Shown one piece after another: positions 17,066 through 25,207 of a stretch of DNA of 64,000 nucleotides. The DNA comes from Nocardia anocheti (lineage in GTDB: Bacteria; Actinomycetota; Actinomycetes; Mycobacteriales; Mycobacteriaceae), in assembly GCF_029675105.1 (NCBI RefSeq), contig NZ_JAQQFV010000007.1, forward strand, positions 310,001-374,000, read 5' to 3'. The notes beneath the pieces are model-generated. The model had not been told where the DNA came from and searched no databases. It saw only the letters and a list, made by a program, of their open reading frames with translations. Each line of letters opens with the position of its first letter. Within the stretch, counting starts at the first letter, position 1. The translations under genes were made by a program, and so were the position numbers.

Positions 17066-18502
17066 ATGACCCGGCGCATCCGGTTCAACGCCTTCGACAT
17101 GAACTGTGTGGCCCACCAGTCGCCCGGCCTGTGGCGCCACCCCGAGGACCAGTCGCACCGGTACAAGGAACTGGGCTACTGGACCGAGCTGGCGCGGCTG
17201 CTCGAACGCGGCCGCTTCGACGGCATCTTCATCGCCGACGTGCTCGGCGTCTACGACGCCTACGGCGGTGACGATGTCGCCGCGCTGCGCCAGGGCGCAC
17301 AGGTGCCGGTGGCCGACCCGCTGCTGCTGGTGACGGCGATGGCCGCGGCCACCGAACATCTGGGCTTCGGCATCACCACCGGCACCGGCTTCGAGCATCC
17401 GTTCCCGTTCGCGCGGCGCCTGTCCACCCTCGACCATCTCACCAACGGTCGGATCGGCTGGAACGTGGTGACCGGCTATCTGCCCTCGGCCGCGCGCAAT
17501 ATGGGCGCCGAGGAGCAGCTCGACCACGACGACCGCTACGACCAGGCCGACGAGTACCTCGAGGTGCTCTACAAACTGTGGGAGGGCTCCTGGGAAGACG
17601 ACGCGGTGGTGCGCGACGCCGAGCGCGGCGTCTACGTGGACCCGGCGAAGGTGCACCACATCGGCCATCGGGGACGGCATTTCACCGTGCCGGGCATCCA
17701 CCTGTCCGAGCCGTCGCCGCAGCGCACCCCGGTCATCTACCAGGCGGGTGCCTCGCCGCGCGGCGTCCGTTTCGCCGCCGAGAACGCCGAGGCCATCTTC
17801 GTGGCCGCGCCGTCGAAACGGGTGCTCAGCCAGACGGTGTCGCGGATCAGGGACGCGCTCGAGCAGGCCGGTCGTGATCGCTTCGCCGCCCGGATCTACG
17901 CGCTGGCCACCATCGTCACCGACGCCACCGACGAAGCCGCGCGCGCCAAACACGAGCAGTACCTGTCCTACGCCAGCGTGGAGGGCGGGCTGGTGTTCAT
18001 GTCCGGCTGGATGGGTATCGACCTGTCGCGCTACGACCTCGACGACCCGATCGGTCAGGTGCACAGCAACGCCATCCAGTCCGCGGTCGCCGCTTTCCAG
18101 GAATTCGACGACGACGGCCGCGAGTGGACGGTGCGCGATATCGGCCGCTGGGCCGGGATCGGAGGCATGGGGCCGGTGTTCGTCGGCTCGGGGGAAACCG
18201 TCGCCGACCAGTTGCAGGAGTGGGTCGCCGAGACCGATCTGGACGGTTTCAACCTCGCCTACGCGATCACGCCGGGCACCTTCGAAGACGTTGTGCGGCA
18301 CGTCGTTCCGGTGCTCACCGCACGCGGGGTCTATGCCACCGAGTACGAGCGGGGCACGCTGCGCCACGCCCTGTTCGGGGCGGGCGATCGGCTGCCCGAG
18401 GGGCATCGGGGCGCGAGTTACCGTGTGGGCGGGCGCAATTCGACCGCGCTGCCCGATGCCCAGGTGCGGCCGGGCGCCGTCACCACCATCGATTCCCGCT
18501 GA
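17066..18502 (+). CDS. LLM-class flavin monooxygenase (NtaA/SnaA/DszA family)
   Basis: A 478-residue bacterial-luciferase-like oxygenase. Family marks are RRIRFNAFDMNCVAHQSPGL at the N-terminus, LTNGRIGWNVVTGYLPSAARN in the barrel, and YQAGASPRGVRFAAENAEAI. Relatives (NtaA, DszA, SoxA) use FMNH2 to open or dealkylate S-, N- or aryl substrates. ATG 17066 follows GGGGAGGT 7 nt upstream and starts 1 bp after the preceding stop. With the DszC-like gene it forms a pair resembling desulfurisation or sulfone-scavenging operons; the actual substrate is unknown. Confidence 0.9.
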   Translation: MTRRIRFNAFDMNCVAHQSPGLWRHPEDQSHRYKELGYWTELARLLERGRFDGIFIADVLGVYDAYGGDDVAALRQGAQVPVADPLLLVTAMAAATEHLGFGITTGTGFEHPFPFARRLSTLDHLTNGRIGWNVVTGYLPSAARNMGAEEQLDHDDRYDQADEYLEVLYKLWEGSWEDDAVVRDAERGVYVDPAKVHHIGHRGRHFTVPGIHLSEPSPQRTPVIYQAGASPRGVRFAAENAEAIFVAAPSKRVLSQTVSRIRDALEQAGRDRFAARIYALATIVTDATDEAARAKHEQYLSYASVEGGLVFMSGWMGIDLSRYDLDDPIGQVHSNAIQSAVAAFQEFDDDGREWTVRDIGRWAGIGGMGPVFVGSGETVADQLQEWVAETDLDGFNLAYAITPGTFEDVVRHVVPVLTARGVYATEYERGTLRHALFGAGDRLPEGHRGASYRVGGRNSTALPDAQVRPGAVTTIDSR

Positions 18503-18546
18503 TCGCAACCCTGCTGCCCCCGCGCGGAAAGGCGCACCATTCCCCT

Positions 18547-19932
18547 ATGACATCGCAGAATTCCGCTTCACGTTCCACGCGTTCGGCCGCGATCGTCGGC
18601 GCCGGACAGACCGGCGTCACCGCGGCGCTAGGTCTGCTCGACGCCGGGTTCGAGGTCACGCTCTACAGCGACCGCGACCAGGCTGCCCTCCGTAACGACG
18701 TCCCCGCCACCGGGACCGCCCTGGAGTTCGGGGTGACCCAACAGGCCGAGCTCGCCCTGGGCCTGGACCCCTACACCTCCCGGGCGCCCCGGCACACCGG
18801 GCTCAGCGTCCGCATCGCCGACCCCGACCGCAACGAGCTCATCGCCTTCGACGGCGTCTTCGACGGTTACGTCGGCGTCGCCGTCGACACCCGGCTCAAG
18901 GCCGACGAGCGGCTGACCGCCTTCCGGGAACGCGGTGGCCGGTTCGTCGTCGAGCAGGTGAGCCCGGAAAGCCTCGACGGCATCGCCGCCGCGCACGACC
19001 TGACCCTTGTCGCCACCGGGCGCGGCGGGCTGTCGGAGCTGTTCGCGATCGACACCGAACGCACCGTCTACGACGCGCCGCAGCGCTCGCTGCTCACCGT
19101 CACGGTGACCGGTCTCGACCACGACCCGAGCGTGTTCGCCCACCGCAGTCCCGCCGGTGGCGCGCACAGCGGATTCTCCATCTTCGCCGATCAGGGCGAG
19201 GGCTGGTGGGGGCCGTACCTGCACAAGGACGCCGGTCCCAGCTGGGCGTTCCTGGGCTGGGCGCGGCCGGGCAGCGACTGGGAGAAGCGGTTCGGTGCCG
19301 CCGATTCGGCCGCCTCGGCGCACCGCGTCGTCACCGAGCTGTACCGCGACTACATCGACTGGGATCTGCCGGAAGTCCTCGCCACCCGGGTGATCGAGGA
19401 GGACCCGCACTCGTGGCTCAAGGGCGCGGTGCGGCCGGTGGTCCGGGCCGGAGTCGGGCGCACGGCCGGTGGCCATCCGGTGGCGTCACTGGGCGACACC
19501 TCCGTCGCCTACGACCCGATCGCCGGACAGGGCGCTCAGAGCGGGCTGATCCAGGCGCAACGCCTGGTCGCCGCGGCGGCGGTGCACGAGGGCGCGTTCG
19601 ACGAGTCCTGGATCGCCGACCGGTACACCGAGTTCCTCGCCGTGCGCAGCGACGCCGCCGCCAAGGTGACCCGGCTGTTCCTCAGCGACCCCGAATTCGC
19701 CGACATCGGCGGGCAGTTCTTCGCCGCCGCGGCGGTGGAGCCGCGCTTCGCGAGCGCGCTGGTCGGGCTGCTGCACCACCCGCAGCCCTTCCTCGGGGTC
19801 GACTCCGCCGAGGCCGCGGGCGCCTACATCGAACAGGTCACCGGCGTGCCCGCCGCCGATGTGCTGGCCCGGTTCCAGCCCGCTGGCCGCTTCGACCGCT
19901 CGACCTTCGCCCCGGCGCTCTCGCGCGCCTGA
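18547..19932 (+). CDS. styrene/indole monooxygenase StyA-like FAD-dependent oxygenase
   Basis: A 461-residue protein with the N-terminal FAD motif AIVGAGQTGVTAALGLL and the StyA-type pattern VTLYSDRD. A substrate domain follows, and then a late FAD segment around SLGDTSVAYDPIAGQGAQSGL. These are the marks of styrene monooxygenase oxygenase subunits (StyA), which epoxidise aryl alkenes with FADH2 from a reductase (StyB). No styB-like gene occurs here. The ribosome site is weak (AAAGG about 14 nt upstream), but no better start fits the domain. Fourth oxygenase in the run. Confidence 0.88.
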   Translation: MTSQNSASRSTRSAAIVGAGQTGVTAALGLLDAGFEVTLYSDRDQAALRNDVPATGTALEFGVTQQAELALGLDPYTSRAPRHTGLSVRIADPDRNELIAFDGVFDGYVGVAVDTRLKADERLTAFRERGGRFVVEQVSPESLDGIAAAHDLTLVATGRGGLSELFAIDTERTVYDAPQRSLLTVTVTGLDHDPSVFAHRSPAGGAHSGFSIFADQGEGWWGPYLHKDAGPSWAFLGWARPGSDWEKRFGAADSAASAHRVVTELYRDYIDWDLPEVLATRVIEEDPHSWLKGAVRPVVRAGVGRTAGGHPVASLGDTSVAYDPIAGQGAQSGLIQAQRLVAAAAVHEGAFDESWIADRYTEFLAVRSDAAAKVTRLFLSDPEFADIGGQFFAAAAVEPRFASALVGLLHHPQPFLGVDSAEAAGAYIEQVTGVPAADVLARFQPAGRFDRSTFAPALSRA

Positions 19933-20165
19933 GCCGACCCTCTTCCACCGTCGGCGGCCCGGTACGCACCGTGGCCGTCGGCGGCGGAGTCTTGTCCGGC
20001 CCGGCGACACGACCATGAACGACTCTATGTCGCAGCCCGTTTCCGCAGGACAGCGCGGATATACTTCCGGCACCACCTCGCTCGTGCGTAGCTGATCACC
20101 CGCCCTGGACCCGGGCACGATCGCCCGGTCGTTGTCTCGGCGCCGATATCACCGGGGAGTCGACC

Positions 20166-21050
20166 ATGTCCGAGTCCGAGGATTCCGCGACGCTCTACGG
20201 AGAACTACTCGAGTCGGCCCGCAGACTCTCGTTCGACCTGCGCGACTGCGACGCCGACGTCACCGCCGACCGCGACCGGCACGGAATGACACCGGAGTGG
20301 TCCCCGCTCTACAGCACCCCGACCTGGACTCGCATGAGCGAGTCCGAACGCAGGCGCCTGACCCGGCGCGAGGTCTCACATTTCCTCGGGGTGGCCATCT
20401 GGCTGGAGGTGGCCCTGCAGATCGTGCTGCTGCGCCGCAACCACAGCGCCGATCCCACGCGCCCGGACGTGAAGTTCCTGTTCAACGAGTGCGCCGACGA
20501 GAACCTGCACTCGCTGATGTTCGTCGGCGCCATCGAACACCTCGGGGAGCGGTACAGCCCGCTGGACCGCGTGATGATCCTGTTGGGCTGGCTGTTCCGC
20601 ACCTTCGCGTGGGAGGAGGTCGCCTACGGCATCGTGCTGGCGGGCGAAGAGGTCTTCGACGTGATGCAACGCGACTGGTCGATCGACGACCGGGTCGCGC
20701 ACTCGGTGCGCCGCAGTTCGCATGTGCACGTGATCGAGGAGTCGCGGCACATGAGTTTCGCGCGCCAGAAGATGCGCGACCGTCTGCGCGGGGTGTCGCG
20801 GATACGTCGCTACGTGAGCGCCGTGCTGATCGCGTTCGGCGCGCACATCATCGCCAAGGGCCTGATCAACCGGGGCGTTTACCGTGGGGTCGGGCTGGAC
20901 TGGCGGGTGGTGAAGACCGAGATCGACGGCAACGAGCACCATCGGATGATGTTCCGCCGGGCCACCGCGCCGCTGGTGGAGTTCCTCCATCGCGAAGAAC
21001 TGCTCAATGGCCTCGCGCGCGCCATCTACCGCAAGTCGAACCTGCTGTGA
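20166..21050 (+). CDS. AurF-family diiron oxygenase
   Basis: A 294-residue helical protein with a complete set of candidate diiron ligands in AurF order. These are Glu in IWLEVALQ, ExxH in ADENLHSL, Glu in AWEEVAYG, and HxxxExxH in HVIEESRHMSF. AurF relatives N-oxygenate arylamines or act as membrane-lipid desaturase-like oxygenases. GGGGAG lies 7 nt before the ATG. The next gene, 13 bp downstream, encodes a ferredoxin-reductase fusion that could deliver the electrons a diiron site needs. Substrate unknown. Confidence 0.87.
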   Translation: MSESEDSATLYGELLESARRLSFDLRDCDADVTADRDRHGMTPEWSPLYSTPTWTRMSESERRRLTRREVSHFLGVAIWLEVALQIVLLRRNHSADPTRPDVKFLFNECADENLHSLMFVGAIEHLGERYSPLDRVMILLGWLFRTFAWEEVAYGIVLAGEEVFDVMQRDWSIDDRVAHSVRRSSHVHVIEESRHMSFARQKMRDRLRGVSRIRRYVSAVLIAFGAHIIAKGLINRGVYRGVGLDWRVVKTEIDGNEHHRMMFRRATAPLVEFLHREELLNGLARAIYRKSNLL

Positions 21051-21063
21051 AAGGCCGCCGACG

Positions 21064-22437
21064 GTGAGTTTCGTGATTCTCGGACACTGCTGCAAGGACG
21101 GTTCCTGTCTGCGGGTCTGTCCCCAGCACTGCATCGGTCCCACCCCCGACGACCCGGCGTTCGCGACGGTCGAGCAGCTGACCATCGACCCCGGCGCGTG
21201 CATCGGCTGCTCGGCCTGCGTGGACGCCTGCCCGGTGGCGGCGATCAAACCCGTGGCCGCGCTGACCGACGCCGAACAGGTGTACGCCCGGCCGGTCCTG
21301 CCGGTGCCGCCCACCCGGCGCCCCGCTCGCCCGGAGATCCCGGTGGCCCTGCGTTCGGCGCGCGATCCGATCCGCGTCGCCGTCGTCGGTGCCGGGTCGG
21401 CGGCGATGTACACGGTGCGGGAGCTGTTGCAGCGATCCAGCGCCGTGCGGGTGACGGTGTTCGAGCGCGGTGCGCACGTGGGCGGGTTGTTGCGGACGGC
21501 GGTGTCGCCGGATCACCCGGAGATCCGGCAGATGACCCGCCTGTTCGACCTCCCGTTCGCCGATCCGAGGGTCGAGACTCGCTTCGGGACCCGCGTCGGT
21601 GTCGACGTGACGATCGATGACCTACGCGGCCGCTACGACGCGGTGATCCTCGCCTTCGGCGCCACCGCGCCGCGGGCGGTGGCGGGGGCGTCGATCCCGC
21701 AGGTCCATCAGGCGATCGACCTGCTGACCGAGGCCAACGCCGCGCAGCGCGAGCGCGGTGTCCCCGCCGCGCGGCTGGCCGGGCCCACGGTGGCTATCGT
21801 CGGTGGCGGCAATGTGGCGGTGGATGTGGTGACCGGCCTCGCCCGCCAGCGCCTCGTCACCCGCTCGGGCGCGCCGGTCACCCGGGCGATCGTCGTCGCG
21901 CGCGCACCGGCCTGCCGACCGTCGTTCAGCTTCTCGGCGTTGCACGAACTACGGCAGCTCGACGTCGACATCACCGTCGACCCCGGCGACGCCGCCAGCG
22001 CACCGGGCCCGCTCGACCACCTGCTGTCCGAACTCGGCCCGCGTGCGCGTTCCCGTCCGGGACTCGCGGTCGAGGTGATCTTCGGCCGCGAGGTCACGGC
22101 CCTGCACCCGGCCGACGGGCACCTGCGCGTGGACACCGTCCGGACCGACTCGGCCCACCGCACGGCCGCGTCCACCCTGACCGCCGACGCGGTCGTCCTG
22201 GCCGCGGGCTTCACCTGCGCCCCGCTGCCGGGTATCCCGCTGGGACCCGACGGTGCCGTCGCCAACCGCGACGGCAGGGTCGTCTCCCCCGAGACCGGTG
22301 ACCCGATCGCGGGACTCTACGTGGTCGGCTGGGCCAAGCGCGGTGGCCGCGGCGGCGTCGGCGAGAACCGGCGCTGCGCGGCCCAGACCGTCGACCTGAT
22401 CGCCGCCGACCTGGCCGCCGTACCCACCGGCGCCTGA
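21064..22437 (+). CDS. ferredoxin / NADPH-ferredoxin reductase fusion (FprB-like)
   Basis: A 457-residue two-domain electron carrier. The N-terminal 80 residues hold a ferredoxin with cysteine clusters CCKDGSCLRVCPQHC and CIGCSACVDACP, for one 3Fe/4Fe and one 4Fe cluster. The rest is an adrenodoxin-reductase-type flavoprotein with FAD motif VVGAGSAAMYT, NADP motif IVGGGNVAVDVV, and the C-terminal YVVGWAKRGGRGGVG. This matches mycobacterial FprB in layout. GTG 21064 follows AAAGG by 8 nt. Co-expressed with the AurF-like oxygenase, it most likely serves that enzyme, and possibly the flavin monooxygenases upstream. Confidence 0.9.
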   Translation: MSFVILGHCCKDGSCLRVCPQHCIGPTPDDPAFATVEQLTIDPGACIGCSACVDACPVAAIKPVAALTDAEQVYARPVLPVPPTRRPARPEIPVALRSARDPIRVAVVGAGSAAMYTVRELLQRSSAVRVTVFERGAHVGGLLRTAVSPDHPEIRQMTRLFDLPFADPRVETRFGTRVGVDVTIDDLRGRYDAVILAFGATAPRAVAGASIPQVHQAIDLLTEANAAQRERGVPAARLAGPTVAIVGGGNVAVDVVTGLARQRLVTRSGAPVTRAIVVARAPACRPSFSFSALHELRQLDVDITVDPGDAASAPGPLDHLLSELGPRARSRPGLAVEVIFGREVTALHPADGHLRVDTVRTDSAHRTAASTLTADAVVLAAGFTCAPLPGIPLGPDGAVANRDGRVVSPETGDPIAGLYVVGWAKRGGRGGVGENRRCAAQTVDLIAADLAAVPTGA

Positions 22438-22472
22438 CCGAACCCGGAAATCACGGCACCAGCAGCGACCAG

Positions 22473-22504
22473 GAATCTTGATCTGTTGCGACAGTACAAG
22501 ATTC
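22473..22504. terminator. hairpin between convergent genes
   Basis: GAATCTTG (22473-22480) pairs with CAAGATTC (22497-22504). Inside it CTGT-TGCG-ACAG forms a second stem. It lies between the FprB-like stop (22437) and the minus-strand CNNM stop (22569). No T-run. Confidence 0.5.
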
Positions 22505-22568
22505 GCGCGGATCGGGGGTCGTCGATGCGATGCCTCGATCCGCTGGGCCGCTGCCGGTGCGCGGTGAC

Positions 22569-23633
22569 TCAGTCGGCGTTGCGGTGGGTGGTGTCGCGCA
22601 CCGTGCCGACGAACTCCTCGACCAGGTCCTCGAGGGCGACCACACCGACGGTGTTGCCCCGGCTGTCGACCACCCGGCCGAGGTGACTGCTGGTGCGGCG
22701 CAAGCGGGCCAGCGCCTCGTAGAGGGTGGTGCCCGCGCTGACCGTGGGCAGCGGCCGGATGTCGGTGCGGGGGATCACCGTCTCGGGTCCGGCGGTGTCG
22801 TCGGCGACCTTGTCGAGCACGTCCTTGACGTGCAGGTAGCCCACCAGCGAGCCGTCCGCCGCGCGCACCGGGTACCGGGAGAACCCGGTCTCGGCGACGG
22901 CGGCCTCGATGTCACCGAGGGTGGTTCCGTTGCCGCGCAACGGCACCGAGCGGGCCTGGGCCAGCGGCACCATCACATCGCCGACGATCCGGTCGGAGGT
23001 GCCCAGCGCCTGGGTGAGCCTGCGGTGCTCTTCCTCGTCGAGCAGGCCCTCGGAGCGGGACTCGCCGATCATCTCGGCCAGTTCCACCGTCGAGACCGTC
23101 GCGTCGAGTTCGTCCTTGGGCTCGATGCGCAGCATCCGCAGCGTCAGGTTCGCCGCCAGGTTGTACAGCGCGATGAGCGGGCGGGCCACGCGCAACCACA
23201 TCAGGTGCAGCGGCACCAGCAGCAGCGCCGAACGTTCCGGTCCGGCCAGCGCGATGTTCTTCGGGACCATCTCGCCCAGCAGGATGTGCAGGATCACCAC
23301 GATGGTCAACGCGATCGCGAACGACACCGGGTGCAACAGCTGATCGGGCAGGCCGAGCAACTCGAACGGGCGCTCGATGAGATGCGCGACCGCCGGTTCA
23401 CCGACCCGGCCGAGCAGGATCGAGCAGATGGTGATGCCCAGCTGGGCCGCGGCGAGCATGATCGAGAGGTTCTCGCCCGCCTCGATCACCGTCACGGCCT
23501 TCTTCTTGCCCTGGGCGACCAGGGCCTCGAGACGGTCGCGGCGCGCGGAGATGAGCGCGAACTCGGCGGCCACGAAGAACGCGTTGCCCGCCAGCAGCAC
23601 CACGGTCAGTGCGATTCCGAACAGATCACCCAT
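22569..23633 (-). CDS. CNNM/CBS-domain membrane protein (HlyC/CorC family), short form
   Basis: A 354-residue protein. The N-terminal CNNM (DUF21) domain has about four membrane segments (GNAFFVAAEFALISARR at the start, ILLGEMVPKNIAL later). A tandem CBS pair follows (RIVGDVMVPLAQ ... DSRGNTVGVVALEDLVEEFVG). It lacks the C-terminal CorC_HlyC domain found in its neighbour. The family is linked to Mg2+/Co2+ export or tolerance. Its start overlaps the end of the paralogue by 8 bp, so the two are coupled and may form a heteromer. Comparable, from memory, to Rv1841c. Confidence 0.9.
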   Translation of the reverse strand: MGDLFGIALTVVLLAGNAFFVAAEFALISARRDRLEALVAQGKKKAVTVIEAGENLSIMLAAAQLGITICSILLGRVGEPAVAHLIERPFELLGLPDQLLHPVSFAIALTIVVILHILLGEMVPKNIALAGPERSALLLVPLHLMWLRVARPLIALYNLAANLTLRMLRIEPKDELDATVSTVELAEMIGESRSEGLLDEEEHRRLTQALGTSDRIVGDVMVPLAQARSVPLRGNGTTLGDIEAAVAETGFSRYPVRAADGSLVGYLHVKDVLDKVADDTAGPETVIPRTDIRPLPTVSAGTTLYEALARLRRTSSHLGRVVDSRGNTVGVVALEDLVEEFVGTVRDTTHRNAD

Positions 23634-24981
23634 GATTGTGCTCCCGTGCCGCCAGGTGCGCCGCGTCGACGGGGATCAACCGCACCCGGTCGATGCGCCG
23701 TCCGTCCATCCGTTCCACCCGGGCGACCCAGCCGCCGCCGGTGCCGCGCGAGGCGGGCAGGACGACGTCGTCGCCGGTCGCGGGAATGCGGCCGAGCTGG
23801 GTCAGTACCAGTCCGCCGAGGGTGTCGTATTCGCCCTCGGGGGCGTCGTAGCCGGTCGCGCGCGACACCTCGTCGATGCGCAGCAGGCCCGAGCAGTCCC
23901 AGCCGTCGGAGACGCGACGCACGTCGCGTTCCTCCTCGTCGTGCTCGTCGCGGACATCGCCGAGGATCTCCTCGATGACGTCCTCCATGGTCACCATGCC
24001 CGCCGTGCCGCCGTATTCGTCGACCACCAGGGCCACCTGCATACCGTCGGCGCGCACGCGTTCCATCACCTCGTCACCGTCCAGGCTGGCGGGCACGATC
24101 GGGACCGCGACGGCCAGCTTGCTCAGCGGGATCTGCTTGCGCAGGTGCGCCGGGTGCAGGAACGCCTGTTTGACGTGCACCACGCCCAAGGTGTTGTCCA
24201 GGTCGCCGTCGATGACGGGGAACCGGGAGTAGCCGGTGCGCGCGGAGGCGGCGATGAGATCGGCGACGGTGTCGTCGCGGTCCAGCGATTCGACCTTCAC
24301 GCGCGGGGTCATCAGGTCCTCCGCGCTGCGCTCGCCGAACTCCAGCGAGCGGTCCATCACCTGCGCAGTGCGCTGGTCCATGGCGCCGCGCTGGGCCGAG
24401 GTGCGCACCAGCGAGCCGAGTTCCTGCGGGGAGCGCGCCGAACGCAACTCCTCGGCGGGCTCGATGCCGAGCCTGCGCACCACCCAGTTGGCGGCGCCGT
24501 TGAGGAAGCGGATCAGCCACTTGAACAGGGCGGAGAAGCCGATCATCGGGCCCGCGGTGAGCCGGGCGGTCGCCATCGGCTTGGCGATGGCGATGTTCTT
24601 GGGCACCAGTTCGCCGTAGATCATCGACAGCGAGGTGGCCAGCACCAACGCGAGCACCAAAGCGATGCCGTGCGCGGCGTTCTCACCGAGCCCGGTCAGG
24701 GCCAGCAGCGGATCGAGCAGCCGGGCCAGCACGGGTTCGGCGATGAAGCCGGTGATCAGGGTGGTGATGGTGATGCCGAGCTGCGCGCCGGAGAGCTGGA
24801 ACGACAGCGAATTGTGCGCCTGCTTGACCAGGCGCGAGCGGGTATCACCCTCGCGGGCAGCGGCCTCGATGGTGCTGCGTTCCAGCGCGGTGAGCGAGAA
24901 TTCGGCCGCGACGAACAGCGCGGTGCCTACGGTGAGAGCGACGAAACCGAGCAGGCTGAGCACGGTCAGCACGATGGTCAT
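23626..24981 (-). CDS. CNNM/CBS/CorC_HlyC membrane protein (HlyC/CorC family), full form
   Basis: A 451-residue paralogue of the preceding entry with all three domains. These are CNNM transmembrane (GTALFVAAEFSLTALER ... YGELVPKNIAIA), two CBS motifs (SAEDLMTPRVKVE; VDEYGGTAGMVTMEDVIEEI), and a C-terminal CorC_HlyC domain (EVSRATGYDAPEGEYDTLGGL). It probably handles Mg2+ or other divalent cations. ATG 24981 has GGGTGG 8 nt upstream; in-frame GTG codons at 24990 and 24993 are alternatives. A folded leader lies upstream (25023-25092). Matches Rv1842c in position relative to guaB1, though three genes are inserted here. Confidence 0.9.
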   Translation of the reverse strand: MTIVLTVLSLLGFVALTVGTALFVAAEFSLTALERSTIEAAAREGDTRSRLVKQAHNSLSFQLSGAQLGITITTLITGFIAEPVLARLLDPLLALTGLGENAAHGIALVLALVLATSLSMIYGELVPKNIAIAKPMATARLTAGPMIGFSALFKWLIRFLNGAANWVVRRLGIEPAEELRSARSPQELGSLVRTSAQRGAMDQRTAQVMDRSLEFGERSAEDLMTPRVKVESLDRDDTVADLIAASARTGYSRFPVIDGDLDNTLGVVHVKQAFLHPAHLRKQIPLSKLAVAVPIVPASLDGDEVMERVRADGMQVALVVDEYGGTAGMVTMEDVIEEILGDVRDEHDEEERDVRRVSDGWDCSGLLRIDEVSRATGYDAPEGEYDTLGGLVLTQLGRIPATGDDVVLPASRGTGGGWVARVERMDGRRIDRVRLIPVDAAHLAAREHNHG

Positions 24982-25022
24982 CGGCGGCACCACCCGGATG
25001 CCGGGAGAGCGGACGAGCGAAC

Positions 25023-25092
25023 GGGCGCCGTGGAAAGGAGGACGCCGGGTTTGTCACCCGGCTCCGTAGAGGAGCCCTCCTGTGTGGCGCCC
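25023..25092 (-). promoter_or_regulatory. folded 5' leader element upstream of the CorC pair
   Basis: On the minus strand GGGCGCC (25092-25086) pairs with GGCGCCC (25029-25023), and AGGAGG (25081-25076) pairs with CCTCCT (25041-25036). Inside these are two hairpins: CTCC/GGAG around TCTAC (25074-25062), and GCCGGGT/ACCCGGC around GACAA (25062-25044). The result is a three-way junction about 42 nt before the start codon. The stretch GGCTCCTCTACGGAG resembles the conserved M-box (Mg2+ riboswitch) segment GGCUCCUGUAUGGAG, but the region is too short for a complete M-box. An 8-bp inverted repeat GGTGCCGA/TCGGCACC sits further upstream at 25138-25155. Confidence 0.45.
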
Positions 25093-25207
25093 TTGGACGC
25101 GGGTGACAACTGGATCCTTTCGGGGTGGGGAAAGAGCGGTGCCGAGATCGGCACCCTCGATAGTAGTGGGTCCGCACCGATGATGTGTCAGCGGCGCGGG
25201 GCGGTGG

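Noticed and set aside
13132..17166. A continuous 4-kb minus-strand frame that would fuse the AraC regulator to sequence opposite two monooxygenase genes.
   Set aside because: Only the last 346 codons match a family; a ribosome site and ATG at 14172 give a normal AraC protein.
20015..20095. A 26-codon frame (MNDSMSQPVSAG...) in the gap before the AurF-like gene.
   Set aside because: No ribosome site, no paralogue and no conserved context, unlike the three peptide genes at 39439-39870.
25023..25155. A complete M-box magnesium riboswitch.
   Set aside because: Only one short segment resembles the M-box; the ~165-nt element would not fit before the start codon, and its closing sequences are absent.
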